This document shows positions 15,607 through 23,920 of a stretch of DNA of 64,000 nucleotides, one piece after another (the first letter of the stretch is position 1; every line of letters starts with the position of its first letter). Origin of the DNA: Rhizobium sp. BK316 (GTDB lineage Bacteria > Pseudomonadota > Alphaproteobacteria > Rhizobiales > Rhizobiaceae); the NCBI RefSeq assembly GCF_014193695.1, contig NZ_JACHZR010000004.1:744001-808000 (forward strand). Direction: 5' to 3'. The translations under genes and the position numbers were made by a program. Under the pieces are notes generated by a model, which saw only the letters and a list, made by a program, of their open reading frames with translations, made no database searches and had not been told where the DNA came from.

Positions 15607-17586
15607 TTAGGCGCTCGGGGCGCCATAGTCGGCGTTACCGATGTAAGCGACCGCAGAGGCGCGACGCTTCGCAAAGTTCAGCGGGCGCACGACTTTCAAC
15701 GCGACGCTTTCCGTCTGATACATCGACACGACCGATGTGTTGGCGGTCGGCGTATCAGTGTCGCCATTCGGTGCGCTATCCATCTGAATTGCGGCTTCCG
15801 ACGAAATCGACACCTCGACGCCGCGATCACCGATCTTGTAGATATCGGACGGCTTCAGGAGGATCAGGTCACCTGCGCCGATATTACCGCCCGCATGAAG
15901 CGGATCGCCCAGCAACGTACCGCCATTGGCGCCGATGCCGGGGAAGGCCCAGTTGCCCATGATGTTTTGCATCAGGCCCAACGACTTGGCCAAAGACTGG
16001 GTCGTGACGAATTCAAGAGCTTCAGAATTGCTGGCGGCGATGAACGGAGCGTAGAGTGCCTTCACGTCAGCGATGACGCCATCGACATCATTGCCGGCAC
16101 TCGTACCGGCGGTGAGGCCGTTCAGTATCCCTGCGGGCGAGACACCAGCAGCGGCCGCCGAAGTACCGAAGAACGTCTGATCGACACGCTGTGCCGAAGC
16201 GTTGACCAGCGAGTCACGCACCAGCTTTTCAGCCGAGGGCGACGAATCCCGGAGCAGTTCCTTGGAGACGATGGCGATAGCTGCAACCTTCAAAGGCAGA
16301 AGGTTCACGTCCATGAAGTCAGCCTTGGTAACCGGGATAGACTTGCTTTCGCCGACCCAATAAGCCGACGCGGCACCGTCCTGGCCCGCGATGTTCACAT
16401 TAGCCGGAACTTCGCGGAGGGGGAGCTTGTCGAACACCGTGCGAGCATAGAGATAGTCGATGAAGTCGCCGGTATAACGGTCTATGTGGACCAGTTCGGA
16501 ACCCCATTCGCCCGATCCCGCACCGCCGCCAGCTACTGCGGCTTTCACGTGTTCGACAAAGGCCGGATTCTTCTGGCCCCAGCGCTTATGTGCGACAACG
16601 ACTGCCGACACGTCATCCATACGCGCAAGCGTCTTCGCGATAACGAGGCGCGTGAAGTTCTGGCCCTCGAAATCTTCGTCCTTGGCGTGCTTGTCGAAGT
16701 GAACCGGCGCGCCAAGGCGGGACTGCGTGCCTTCGGCGGCGGACCTTGCGACAACCGGCTTGGCCGTCGCGGCCTGTGCCTTTTCGAGAGCGCGAAGGCG
16801 CTTGAGATCGGCGTCTATTGCAGAAACGTCCTTTTCGAGCATGTCGAACTCTTCCTGTTCGGCAGCATCGGTAGAGCGGCCTTCGTCCATCGATTTCTGC
16901 ATAACGGCGCCCATCTGGGCGGTCTTGGCAGCGCGAGAAGCTTCAAGCGCCGCGATCTGTTCAGCAAGGGTCTTCATTCCCTTGTCTCCTTTTGATTTGA
17001 GATTTACGGAGTGGGTTTTTCCCGCAGCGCCGGGAGTGGTTTTCGGAGGGCGGACCAATTGGCCAGACGCGGCCGGAGCGCCCTTGTCGAAGGTTTTGAT
17101 GATCGCGACTGCAGCCGCGTCCATGTTCTTCAGGCTGGTGATAATGGCGTCCGGCTGAGCCGGAACCGTCACGAGACTCAGTTCGTAGACTTCGGATTTC
17201 ATGAAGCGGATGCCGTCATCGTCCATCCATGCGTATTCCAGAGCCCGGAATCCGATGGAGACGGCGGCAATCAACCCGGCGACAACGCTCTGCCACGCTT
17301 CTTCGATACGATCCTTGAGCACGCCAGATCCGTCGATTACCGGCAACTCGGCAGTGAACGTGATTCCGTCTGTCGTCGGTTTGTCGAACCTAACAGTCCC
17401 GACCGGCTTTTCATGATTATGATGCATGAGAAGCGGCAGCGGGTTTTTGAAGCTGACCCCGAGCGGCTCCACGATGTCGCCGACACGATCAACCGTCGGC
17501 GTCGTGGCAATACCACGGATGATGCGCTTATTTTCATCGACCGCCTTGACGGTGAGCAACGAGTAAGCGCGGCGCGTCAACGTCAT
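15607..17586 (-). CDS. Fused HK97 prohead protease and major capsid protein
   Basis: The 659-residue protein joins two virion functions. Residues 1-160 are the maturation protease: MHHNHEKPVGTV carries the catalytic histidine and IAAVSIGFRALE the serine. Residues 204-270 form a coiled-coil scaffold-like delta domain (MKTLAEQIAALEASRAAKTA). The rest is the HK97-fold capsid (WGSELVHIDRYTGDFIDYLY, SKELLRDSSPSAEKLVRD, SAEAAIQMD-like end). GGAGG precedes ATG 17586. An internal ATG at 16977 has its own ribosome site, so free capsid protein of 456 residues may also be made. Confidence 0.92.
   Translation of the reverse strand: MTLTRRAYSLLTVKAVDENKRIIRGIATTPTVDRVGDIVEPLGVSFKNPLPLLMHHNHEKPVGTVRFDKPTTDGITFTAELPVIDGSGVLKDRIEEAWQSVVAGLIAAVSIGFRALEYAWMDDDGIRFMKSEVYELSLVTVPAQPDAIITSLKNMDAAAVAIIKTFDKGAPAASGQLVRPPKTTPGAAGKTHSVNLKSKGDKGMKTLAEQIAALEASRAAKTAQMGAVMQKSMDEGRSTDAAEQEEFDMLEKDVSAIDADLKRLRALEKAQAATAKPVVARSAAEGTQSRLGAPVHFDKHAKDEDFEGQNFTRLVIAKTLARMDDVSAVVVAHKRWGQKNPAFVEHVKAAVAGGGAGSGEWGSELVHIDRYTGDFIDYLYARTVFDKLPLREVPANVNIAGQDGAASAYWVGESKSIPVTKADFMDVNLLPLKVAAIAIVSKELLRDSSPSAEKLVRDSLVNASAQRVDQTFFGTSAAAAGVSPAGILNGLTAGTSAGNDVDGVIADVKALYAPFIAASNSEALEFVTTQSLAKSLGLMQNIMGNWAFPGIGANGGTLLGDPLHAGGNIGAGDLILLKPSDIYKIGDRGVEVSISSEAAIQMDSAPNGDTDTPTANTSVVSMYQTESVALKVVRPLNFAKRRASAVAYIGNADYGAPSA
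16975..16995 (-). promoter_or_regulatory. Internal ribosome site and start for free capsid protein
   Basis: Inside the fused gene the reverse strand reads AAAGGAGACAAGGGAATGAA. An AGGAGA ribosome site lies seven bases before an in-frame ATG, at exactly the residue where ordinary HK97-type capsid proteins begin. Confidence 0.65.
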
Positions 17587-17619
17587 GACCACCTCCAATA
17601 TTCAGATTGTTTGGATTCT

Positions 17620-19407
17620 TCAGCCGAGGATCAGCATCTGGTTCTTCGGCGTCTCCGGCACCGCCGGATTGCGCGTCATCACAGTCACCGCGTTGAAAAG
17701 CGCCATGACCGGATCGATTTTCGCATCGCCGGCAGTCTGTTTGGTCGCCCGGATTGCTGTTGCGGTTGGCTCGATCTTCAGATTCGAGACACACCAGGTC
17801 ATCAATGGGCCGCCAGCATGCATCAGCGTGCCGTTTTTCAAACGCCGCCCAGCCGTTTTTATGGCGTTCATAAGGCCGTAGCTTTGCTGGATGCCCAACA
17901 GCAGGCCATTCTCCTGCGTGATATCGATCTCCGGAGCAGCCAGAGCATCGACGAGCTCGCCTAAGCCGGCGGGGTCGACGGCTACCGCCGCCAGGATGCC
18001 TCGAGTCTTCACGCCATTGATGATCTCAACAATGGCAGCCAGGTCTTCGAGAGCATCGTCGGTGATGGTTAGATGCCCGGATTTCTGGATATCTATCAGT
18101 TTCGTTGCAATCGACTTCCGTCTTTCCAGCACGTCTCTGTCGCACCACGCGTGCGACCAAGCGAGCCATCGCTTCATTCGCTTGACGGTTGGCCTACCGT
18201 TGACCTTCACGGTCACCTCTATTTCGGCTGGCTCCCGCCCCACGATCGTAAGTCCGAAGAGGTCGTCTAGGCCGCCACCGTCGATACCAGCAACCACGAC
18301 CTCGCAACGATCGAGCATGGCATCCAAAGCATCGAAGGGCGGAAGACCTGCAAGCGCGAGATCGGTTGCGCCAACCCAGTAGTCCGCGCCGGACCACCGA
18401 TTTGCCCGGAGGTTCATGCCGATAGGAACGTTCAGGTGCTTGGAGAGGAACGTCTGGATCGTATCGCCTTCTTCGTCTTGACCACTCAAGACGTTTGCAA
18501 GTTTCCGTTCCAGCCATTCCCGCCGCACCGATTTTCCCATGTTCGGATTGGTGACATAGAAGTTTGCGGGATTGAGGTAAGCCTTGCTCTCAATCATCTC
18601 TTCTGGGAACTCATAGAGGACCGGCAGGAAGCGCGGATCTTCGATTTCGCCATCGCGGACCGCGCGGGCGTAATCGAGCTTCTCCTTAAACACACCGGTC
18701 GGTGGCGCGTCCGAATGCGTCGAGATGTAGATCACGAAGCCTTCCGGCCTGGAAATAAGCCCGCCCGTCGCCTCCTGAAGCATAGCGCTGGCGCCGGCCT
18801 TCTTGCCGAACAGCCAAAGCTCCTCGACAAGCACGAAGGCCGCCTTCTTGCCGGCTGAGGTCGATGAATCTGCGGACACCACCTTAAGCACGGCCAATGT
18901 TAGGCGATGCGTTATCGTCTTCAGATTGTCCTGGACATGCAGCAGATCAAACAGCTCCGCATCCGCTCTCACCATATCGGCGGCCGGCTTGAATGAGTTG
19001 TCGGCGACTTCCCGCGTGGGCGCCAGGATCAGCAGTTCAGCGGAATGGCGCCAATTGCGGATGAGTGCCGTGAGCATGATGCCGGCAACGATCGTCGATT
19101 TCCCGTTCTTCTTCGAGATTAGAAGGAAGAATTCTTCGATCAGCCTGTTGGCGTTCTTGGCGTCATAGGCGCCGAAGACGGCTTTGACGAAGTCGAAAAC
19201 AAACTGCTCGCCCACTTCGCCGAATGTGGGGTGTCTCGTTTCATCGGTATCCGGATCGACCACCTGCGGCAGGTCGACCACCTGCAGAGACTTGAACACC
19301 TCCAGGGCGGCCTCTGCCTCATCGCGAAATAAAGGTGCAAAAGGGATCAGCGATCGGCGCTGAACGATACGCTCACGCCAATCAACACAAGCCGTTGACC
19401 ACTGCAT
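17620..19407 (-). CDS. terL: Terminase large subunit
   Basis: The 595-residue packaging motor has an ATPase domain with the P-loop-like LLISKKNGKSTIVAG (near residue 97), Walker B FVLVEELWLFG (near 190), and YISTHSDA as coupling motif. The nuclease domain starts near residue 355 with VVAGIDGGGLDDLFGL, whose aspartates would bind metal. This fits the Terminase_1 (HK97-like) family. The start ATG shares a base with the small-subunit stop. The gene is complete. Confidence 0.93.
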   Translation of the reverse strand: MQWSTACVDWRERIVQRRSLIPFAPLFRDEAEAALEVFKSLQVVDLPQVVDPDTDETRHPTFGEVGEQFVFDFVKAVFGAYDAKNANRLIEEFFLLISKKNGKSTIVAGIMLTALIRNWRHSAELLILAPTREVADNSFKPAADMVRADAELFDLLHVQDNLKTITHRLTLAVLKVVSADSSTSAGKKAAFVLVEELWLFGKKAGASAMLQEATGGLISRPEGFVIYISTHSDAPPTGVFKEKLDYARAVRDGEIEDPRFLPVLYEFPEEMIESKAYLNPANFYVTNPNMGKSVRREWLERKLANVLSGQDEEGDTIQTFLSKHLNVPIGMNLRANRWSGADYWVGATDLALAGLPPFDALDAMLDRCEVVVAGIDGGGLDDLFGLTIVGREPAEIEVTVKVNGRPTVKRMKRWLAWSHAWCDRDVLERRKSIATKLIDIQKSGHLTITDDALEDLAAIVEIINGVKTRGILAAVAVDPAGLGELVDALAAPEIDITQENGLLLGIQQSYGLMNAIKTAGRRLKNGTLMHAGGPLMTWCVSNLKIEPTATAIRATKQTAGDAKIDPVMALFNAVTVMTRNPAVPETPKNQMLILG

Positions 19408-19832
19408 CAGCGATTATCGACAACCAGCTTCGGCGGCGTTGGTGGCGCGAATTTGCCGGCAACAGCCTTTGCGGCGAGCTTCTGCTCCTCCTTTTTGCCG
19501 AGTTTGGGAGCCTTCGCCTCACGCTGCTTCACCGCTTCTTGCGCACCGGCGACCCTGCCCATTTCCTCGAGCTTCTTGATCGCCGCGACATTGCCGCTGC
19601 GTGCGGCGCCAAACAGCAGGCCGATCACTTCCTTTCGGCGTTGTGCGTGGCCATCAGCCAGTTCTTCGAGAAAGTGTTTACGAAGGGTGTCGGGGTCGAT
19701 GCCAAGCGCTCGGGCGATCGTGTTGTCGCTCTCACCGCAGAATTTCATTTGTTCGACCATCTGCCGATCCTCAAGGGAGGCGCGATAGGTCGGCCGCCCC
19801 CGCTTACCAGGGGCCTTTGTTTTTTCGGTCAT
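19407..19832 (-). CDS. terS: Terminase small subunit-like DNA-binding protein
   Basis: A 141-residue protein with a basic GKRGRPTY start and a helix-turn-helix near residues 24-55 (MVEQMKFCGESDNTIARALG, IDPDTLRKHF). A helical oligomerisation region follows (NVAAIKKLEEMGRVAG), with a lysine-rich tail. Position directly before terL, with a TGATG overlap, supports a role in recognising the packaging site. Confidence 0.8.
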   Translation of the reverse strand: MTEKTKAPGKRGRPTYRASLEDRQMVEQMKFCGESDNTIARALGIDPDTLRKHFLEELADGHAQRRKEVIGLLFGAARSGNVAAIKKLEEMGRVAGAQEAVKQREAKAPKLGKKEEQKLAAKAVAGKFAPPTPPKLVVDNR

Positions 19833-19971
19833 GACGATGATTCACCCTCGAAATTTCGAGACGGCAGAAAAAAATGTGATGGTGAGGGGACGCGGGTGTG
19901 GTGCCGAAGCTTGCCCGACTGGGTAGAGTGCCCCCCCCGATGGAAGGCGCGGACATTCGCAAAGTCCAGTG
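19833..19971. other. Gap before terS, possible packaging-site region
   Basis: This 139-base gap holds a run of eight C (19931-19938) in GTAGAGTG-C8-GATGG and several G-rich runs. Packaging (cos/pac) sites are often beside terS. No direct proof is visible. Confidence 0.25.
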
Positions 19972-20964
19972 TCAATTCTGTGGGGGACGTTCCCACACTT
20001 CGACGGCATCGTGAACGACTATCATTCCGTTTTCGCTCACCCAGACTCCGCGTAATATCGTTTGCACGTGCTCCGATCTCTTGAGCTGTTCTATCAGCAC
20101 GTCAGTCGCTTCAGCAGATGCTTGCGGCTGTACTACTGGATGCAATTCCTGCCCGATAATCGTGACAAGCGTGCATGAAACGGGGATTTCTGCATTGGGT
20201 GTGCCACGTGCAACTATTCCTTGGTCGGCCATACAGAAAATCGCGACACCGTTTTCGCCTATCCGCTTTCTAGTTGTGGTGTCGGCATTCAATTGCCCGA
20301 TCAACCCTGCCGTCCTAACCAGATGCATCTGGTCGAAGAGTTCCCCCGTTATTGTCTCCCCAAGTAATGCATATCTTCGATCGACGGTTCTGCTCAGCAA
20401 AACTTCGGCGGCGATTGCCGTCGGGCCATCGAGTACGGATATGAACTGCAAAGTCTGCAATGAGAATGAAGCTGGCTTGCGGATTTCCCCAGCCAACACT
20501 CGAGCCCAAGTTTCACGAAGTTCATCTGAACTCGCTTTCGCTGCATACCCATCGAAAACATTCATCCAGTCGTCCGTCGGACCTTCGGAAGTCGATACCA
20601 CAGGATCTGTCGTGAGGTGCGCTATTGTTTTTTCCGCAACGGCCTCACGATTTTCTTGAGCTCTGTAGATTTCCGATACATGTCGATGCAGCGCACGATC
20701 TAGCAGTGCGGGATCAGCAACGGCAGCACTAGCTGTCGCTTTCGCTATCGCACCCACAATTGTGGTTCTGGCAGCGGTGTCATCTTTAATGCGTTGAGCC
20801 TGCTTTTCCAGCCAGGCTGCGGGAATGTCAGTCGCACCTGCTATAAGTCGGCTGAGGGCCTTGCCGGCCGGCCCGGCGAGAATCTGCGGTACGCCGCCTT
20901 CTGCCAGAGATTTGGCAACGTCAGTCCATGTTGTAGGTAGTTTCTGCTCAGAGTCGTTTGTCAT
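19972..20964 (-). CDS. DUF2806-domain protein
   Basis: The 330-residue protein has a C-terminal half that matches my memory of DUF2806: DDWMNVFDGYAAKASSDELR, then TWARVLAGEIRKPASFSLQT and a long strand-rich end. Residues 1-120 are helical with AGPAGKALSRLIAGATDIPA, a possible membrane-interacting helix. ATG 20964 with GGGGA five bases upstream is the best start. Its function is unknown. It sits between the HNH nuclease and terS, which are normally neighbours, so it is probably an inserted accessory gene. Confidence 0.7.
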   Translation of the reverse strand: MTNDSEQKLPTTWTDVAKSLAEGGVPQILAGPAGKALSRLIAGATDIPAAWLEKQAQRIKDDTAARTTIVGAIAKATASAAVADPALLDRALHRHVSEIYRAQENREAVAEKTIAHLTTDPVVSTSEGPTDDWMNVFDGYAAKASSDELRETWARVLAGEIRKPASFSLQTLQFISVLDGPTAIAAEVLLSRTVDRRYALLGETITGELFDQMHLVRTAGLIGQLNADTTTRKRIGENGVAIFCMADQGIVARGTPNAEIPVSCTLVTIIGQELHPVVQPQASAEATDVLIEQLKRSEHVQTILRGVWVSENGMIVVHDAVEVWERPPQN

Positions 20965-21121
20965 GATCATCCCCATCACGAGATGATCAAAACACGATTC
21001 GCGCCAAAGTCTAGGTCGATTGCAGCCTTGAAACCTTGGCCCTCGTTGGCATGGGGCGGCAGGGAGGTTTCTACCGTTGTCGGCTGGACTGCGCAGCCTC
21101 GAAATTGCCGCCTTGTTGGGT

Positions 21122-21469
21122 TTACTGTTGGCCCTCAAGCATCTGCTTATGCCGGTTATGGCAAGGGTCAGCGCAAAGAGTCTGAAGGTTTTCTGGATCC
21201 CAAAAGAGCGTCTCATCACCGCGGTGAGGTTCGACATGGTCGCAGACCATTGTACCGCTTCTCAGGCTGATGCGGCCGCACATCGCGCATTTGTATCCAT
21301 CCCGGACGAGGATCGACAGACGCAGATCCTGCCAACGCTTCGTGCTGTACCATTTGCGCCAGGGCTGCTCCGCTGCACGATATTGCGTCCGGCTGAGGCC
21401 CTCTCGTTCAGGCTTGATAAGTGGTGCCAATACGGAGATTGATGGCCCCAATATCTTTAGTCTCGCCAT
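21122..21469 (-). CDS. HNH endonuclease of the packaging module
   Basis: The 115-residue protein has WYSTKRWQDLRLSILVRDG, a CAMCG knuckle, VCDHVEPHRGDETLFWDPEN as the HNH core and CHNRHK with further zinc ligands. HNH proteins beside terminase genes assist DNA cutting at cos sites in HK97-type phages. ATG 21469 (MARLKILGP...) has GGGGA nine bases upstream and matches the usual N-terminus; a TTG at 21544 is less likely. Confidence 0.88.
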   Translation of the reverse strand: MARLKILGPSISVLAPLIKPEREGLSRTQYRAAEQPWRKWYSTKRWQDLRLSILVRDGYKCAMCGRISLRSGTMVCDHVEPHRGDETLFWDPENLQTLCADPCHNRHKQMLEGQQ

Positions 21470-21590
21470 CGTCGTATCCCCGACGGATGCAGCGATCAGA
21501 CGATCGCGCTTTCTCTGTGGGTTGTATTGTGGATGTCTGGACAATCAGCCAGCCCGATGGCAGCCTTCGTCACAAACGATGGGGTGACAG

Positions 21591-21809
21591 ATGTCCAAAG
21601 AACACGTGGAAGCAGCCAACCAAGCAATCGAGACACTTCTTAAGGCGAGAAGAAAGCACGTTGAAGGGATGACAAAGGCTGTTACCTACAGCGATTTAGA
21701 TCGTCTCGTTCAAATGCAGAATGCACTAGAGGCACTTGAGAGAGTGTTGGCCGACGAGGAGAAGCGCCTTCCCTCAGTCTACGAAAGCCAAGGCATTCGA
21801 AGCGTCTAA
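21591..21809 (+). CDS. Small helical hypothetical protein
   Basis: A 72-residue, charged, probably all-helical protein (HVEAANQAIETLLKARRKHV, LDRLVQMQNALEALERVLAD) that could form a coiled coil. GGGGTGACAG precedes the ATG. It runs opposite to the late operon, with the gene at 21835 just downstream. I do not recognise it. Confidence 0.55.
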   Translation: MSKEHVEAANQAIETLLKARRKHVEGMTKAVTYSDLDRLVQMQNALEALERVLADEEKRLPSVYESQGIRSV

Positions 21810-21834
21810 GGCGCTTCCAGACGAGGAGAAACAG

Positions 21835-22332
21835 ATGTTTCTGCACAGCCCCGTTCGCATGAAGTTTTTTGCTGACCTGCAGGTTGGCGAACTTTGCCAG
21901 GTTCAGTTCGGAACCGGACTTGGTATCAGTTTTCCGATCGCCATAGATGGACCGAGAAGGCTGATCGCCATCCTAAAGCTTGGTGAAGAAGTAAGGCCGA
22001 CGGTCCACGAAGTCGTGAATCTCCGCACACCATGCTTATCGTATGGGCAAGACTGGGTGCTAGCCCCCGAGGTTAATGCATCAGCAACCATAAGCTCCAG
22101 GCATTCAGAAACCCCCGGAGCGATCCACCTGTATACTGAAGGCGCCACAATGTACCTCGCGCCATTTACGCGCGAGTCGATGATGGATGGTTATCGACTT
22201 GCGCTGCCAGGGTTCGGCCAAGGGCAAATTCCTACCGATTCAATCCCTGTCCTCAAGTGGAAGCTCTGGACCAGTGAGGCAGATCGCCAACGGCCTGGCG
22301 CCACTCCATTGCTGGAATTCTCGCATCAATAG
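21835..22332 (+). CDS. Hypothetical beta-rich protein
   Basis: A 165-residue protein, rich in predicted strands (FFADLQVGELCQVQFG, RRLIAILKLGEEVRPTVHEV). ATG 21835 follows GAGGAGAAACAG. It lies 25 bases after the small helical gene, so the two form one transcript. A weak hairpin follows the stop. No family is recognised. Confidence 0.6.
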   Translation: MFLHSPVRMKFFADLQVGELCQVQFGTGLGISFPIAIDGPRRLIAILKLGEEVRPTVHEVVNLRTPCLSYGQDWVLAPEVNASATISSRHSETPGAIHLYTEGATMYLAPFTRESMMDGYRLALPGFGQGQIPTDSIPVLKWKLWTSEADRQRPGATPLLEFSHQ

Positions 22333-22335
22333 AAA

Positions 22336-22357
22336 CGGCGCCCATTTCGGAGCGCCG
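22336..22357 (+). terminator. Weak hairpin after the 21835-22332 gene
   Basis: CGGCGC and GCGCCG pair across a ten-base loop, starting three bases after the stop, with only GCTTTG downstream. Confidence 0.4.
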
Positions 22358-22678
22358 GCTTTGCGGCCAACGTTTTTCCTGTGAGCAATCCACTGCTTTT
22401 GCTTGGATAACCAGCCGTACGCATTGATCTTGCCGCGCAAAGCTGCCTAGCTAAAGATCCTGGCAGCGGGGAATGCGGCTAAGCTTGGAGGCGAACCGCA
22501 CTCTCCCGCGTCAGGTGGCTCCTCGGCGGTGGGGTCAGCGCGAATGCTGATCTCACCGACAGCCAAAGACACCGTGCAACAGAATGTTGATTGCGGCAAT
22601 GAAGGAGTTGCATAAAACGCAACTTTTCCACGGTCGCGGACATTCATCCGCGATTTCTCTATGAGTGCTGGGGACGCA
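22358..22678. other. Stretch without a supported gene
   Basis: A minus-strand frame covers 22447-22872, but its sequence looks like the mirror of the membrane-protein gene at 22679. No other gene, repeat or RNA is apparent here. Confidence 0.35.
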
Positions 22679-22918
22679 ATGATTTTCACTAACCTTGCCA
22701 GGATTGCAGCCTGGCTCGCGCTCGTGTTAGGCGCGATCCAGCTAGTCATCGGCTTCGGAGTAGCAACCGAGTTTTTCGGACCATATGACGCTGCCTTAGC
22801 GCGATATGCGCCCGGTGCGGAAAATTCAGGTGAAGTCATAAATCGCGGATTTTTCGCTATCATCTTCGCCATTGCACTCGGAACGCTGGCGGAGATCGGC
22901 GTCGCGTTGCGGCGCTAA
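22679..22918 (+). CDS. Small two-span membrane protein
   Basis: The 79-residue protein has two hydrophobic segments (IAAWLALVLGAIQLVIGFGV and GFFAIIFAIALGTLAEIGVA) around a polar loop (PYDAALARYAPGAENSGE), ending in Arg-Arg. GGGGA four bases before ATG 22679 favours this start over ATG 22661. A holin role is conceivable from size and topology but no endolysin is adjacent. Confidence 0.65.
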   Translation: MIFTNLARIAAWLALVLGAIQLVIGFGVATEFFGPYDAALARYAPGAENSGEVINRGFFAIIFAIALGTLAEIGVALRR

Positions 22919-22952
22919 GGATTAGGCGGAGCAGGGGCGGCAGAGAGATAAG

Positions 22953-23216
22953 ATGGCAGACCAGACAGTTGGTAGCATCGTTTCAGATCTTGCCACGAGA
23001 GGTGGCAAGATCTACTTCCTGGAGGCAAATGAGCCATATCCGGTTGATGCAATCCTAACGGCAATCAGGGCCGATCTAATTAGGCAAATGCCTCAAGGGT
23101 ACGGGACGAACGAAGTTATCGAATTGACTTCCCGTGGAAGAGAAGTTGCGGGCCTACCGCCGCAGTTTAGTTTGGTACGCTGGATCGTCGGCTTATCGGC
23201 GCGAAAGCCTCGCTAA
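22953..23216 (+). CDS. Hypothetical protein, 87 residues
   Basis: A soluble protein of 87 residues (GGKIYFLEANEPYPVDAILT, VIELTSRGREVAGLPPQFSL) of unknown function, 34 bases after the membrane-protein gene. AGAGAGATAAG precedes the ATG. Its last four bases overlap the end of the convergent SGNH gene. Confidence 0.55.
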   Translation: MADQTVGSIVSDLATRGGKIYFLEANEPYPVDAILTAIRADLIRQMPQGYGTNEVIELTSRGREVAGLPPQFSLVRWIVGLSARKPR

Positions 23217-23920
23217 ACCTTTCTCAGCGCGACCTTGATCTTATCGAGAATAATCCGCTGCTGCGTCGGCCCCCAGTGTGCATAATCGAGCAGATACCCC
23301 GGAATTGCCGCGCCGCCGCTCGTTTGCAGGTCTGATATATCGACGATTTCACATTGGTCTCGGCTCGAGTATGTCGAGAGCAGCCACGCATTGAAAGCCG
23401 ATATGTTGGAGTTATAGCCCGTGACAGTCGTGCGCGTCGGCGGGACGATCACAAGCGGGCCGGTGAAATAACTCATCACCGAAGCATACAGCCCCTCGAT
23501 CGCGGGGATGTTAGGCCCATCTTGGGTGAGATTGTTCAGCGGTATGCCAGCAAGAACGATGGCGCGAGCATTGGTGAGGCAAGAATAAGAGCCGCTTCGC
23601 AGGCGATAGATCAGCCCCTCGATCGTATCGCCACCAATCCCGAAATTCGATGCAAAAGGGATTTCACCTAGATCGAGCCCGTCGATGTTGCTGTCGCCAA
23701 AGAAGGCAATCTCGCCGCCGTCAATCCGAAGACGTGACTGCTTCCTTCCGTCTGCCTCGACGCGCCCAGCGAAATAGACTCCTGGCGAAAACGAAACGGC
23801 CGTGGGCACGGTACCCAGCAAAAGGTTTTGTCCCTGAGGCCGCTTGAGTTGAGGGGCCATTCCAGAACCTGTTGCCAATCCAGCGCCAGGCCGCGGCGTT
23901 ACGATGGTAGGATCCAGCAT
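23213..23920 (-). CDS. SGNH/GDSL-type hydrolase, tail-associated
   Basis: The 235-residue protein has an SGNH fold signature: block I in IAFFGDSNIDGL (nucleophile serine near residue 76), a glycine block in NFGIGGDTIEG, and the C-terminal DYAHWGP with the Asp-x-x-His pair. A canonical block III GxND was not found; the matching segment reads LAGIPLNNLT. Such enzymes deacetylate or cleave esters of surface polysaccharides. The start shares a base with the stop of the tail-fibre-like gene (TGATG), so it probably acts on the host envelope during adsorption. Confidence 0.75.
   Translation of the reverse strand: MLDPTIVTPRPGAGLATGSGMAPQLKRPQGQNLLLGTVPTAVSFSPGVYFAGRVEADGRKQSRLRIDGGEIAFFGDSNIDGLDLGEIPFASNFGIGGDTIEGLIYRLRSGSYSCLTNARAIVLAGIPLNNLTQDGPNIPAIEGLYASVMSYFTGPLVIVPPTRTTVTGYNSNISAFNAWLLSTYSSRDQCEIVDISDLQTSGGAAIPGYLLDYAHWGPTQQRIILDKIKVALRKV

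Noticed and set aside
15895-16995. 366-codon plus-strand frame
   Set aside because: It lies opposite the fused protease/capsid gene and has no family pattern; a mirror of a GC-rich gene.
17011-17964. 317-codon plus-strand frame
   Set aside because: Opposite the protease and terminase genes; rich in Arg, His and Asp as antisense frames are.
22447-22872. 141-codon minus-strand frame
   Set aside because: It overlaps the better supported membrane-protein gene at 22679-22918 and lacks a ribosome site and recognisable pattern.
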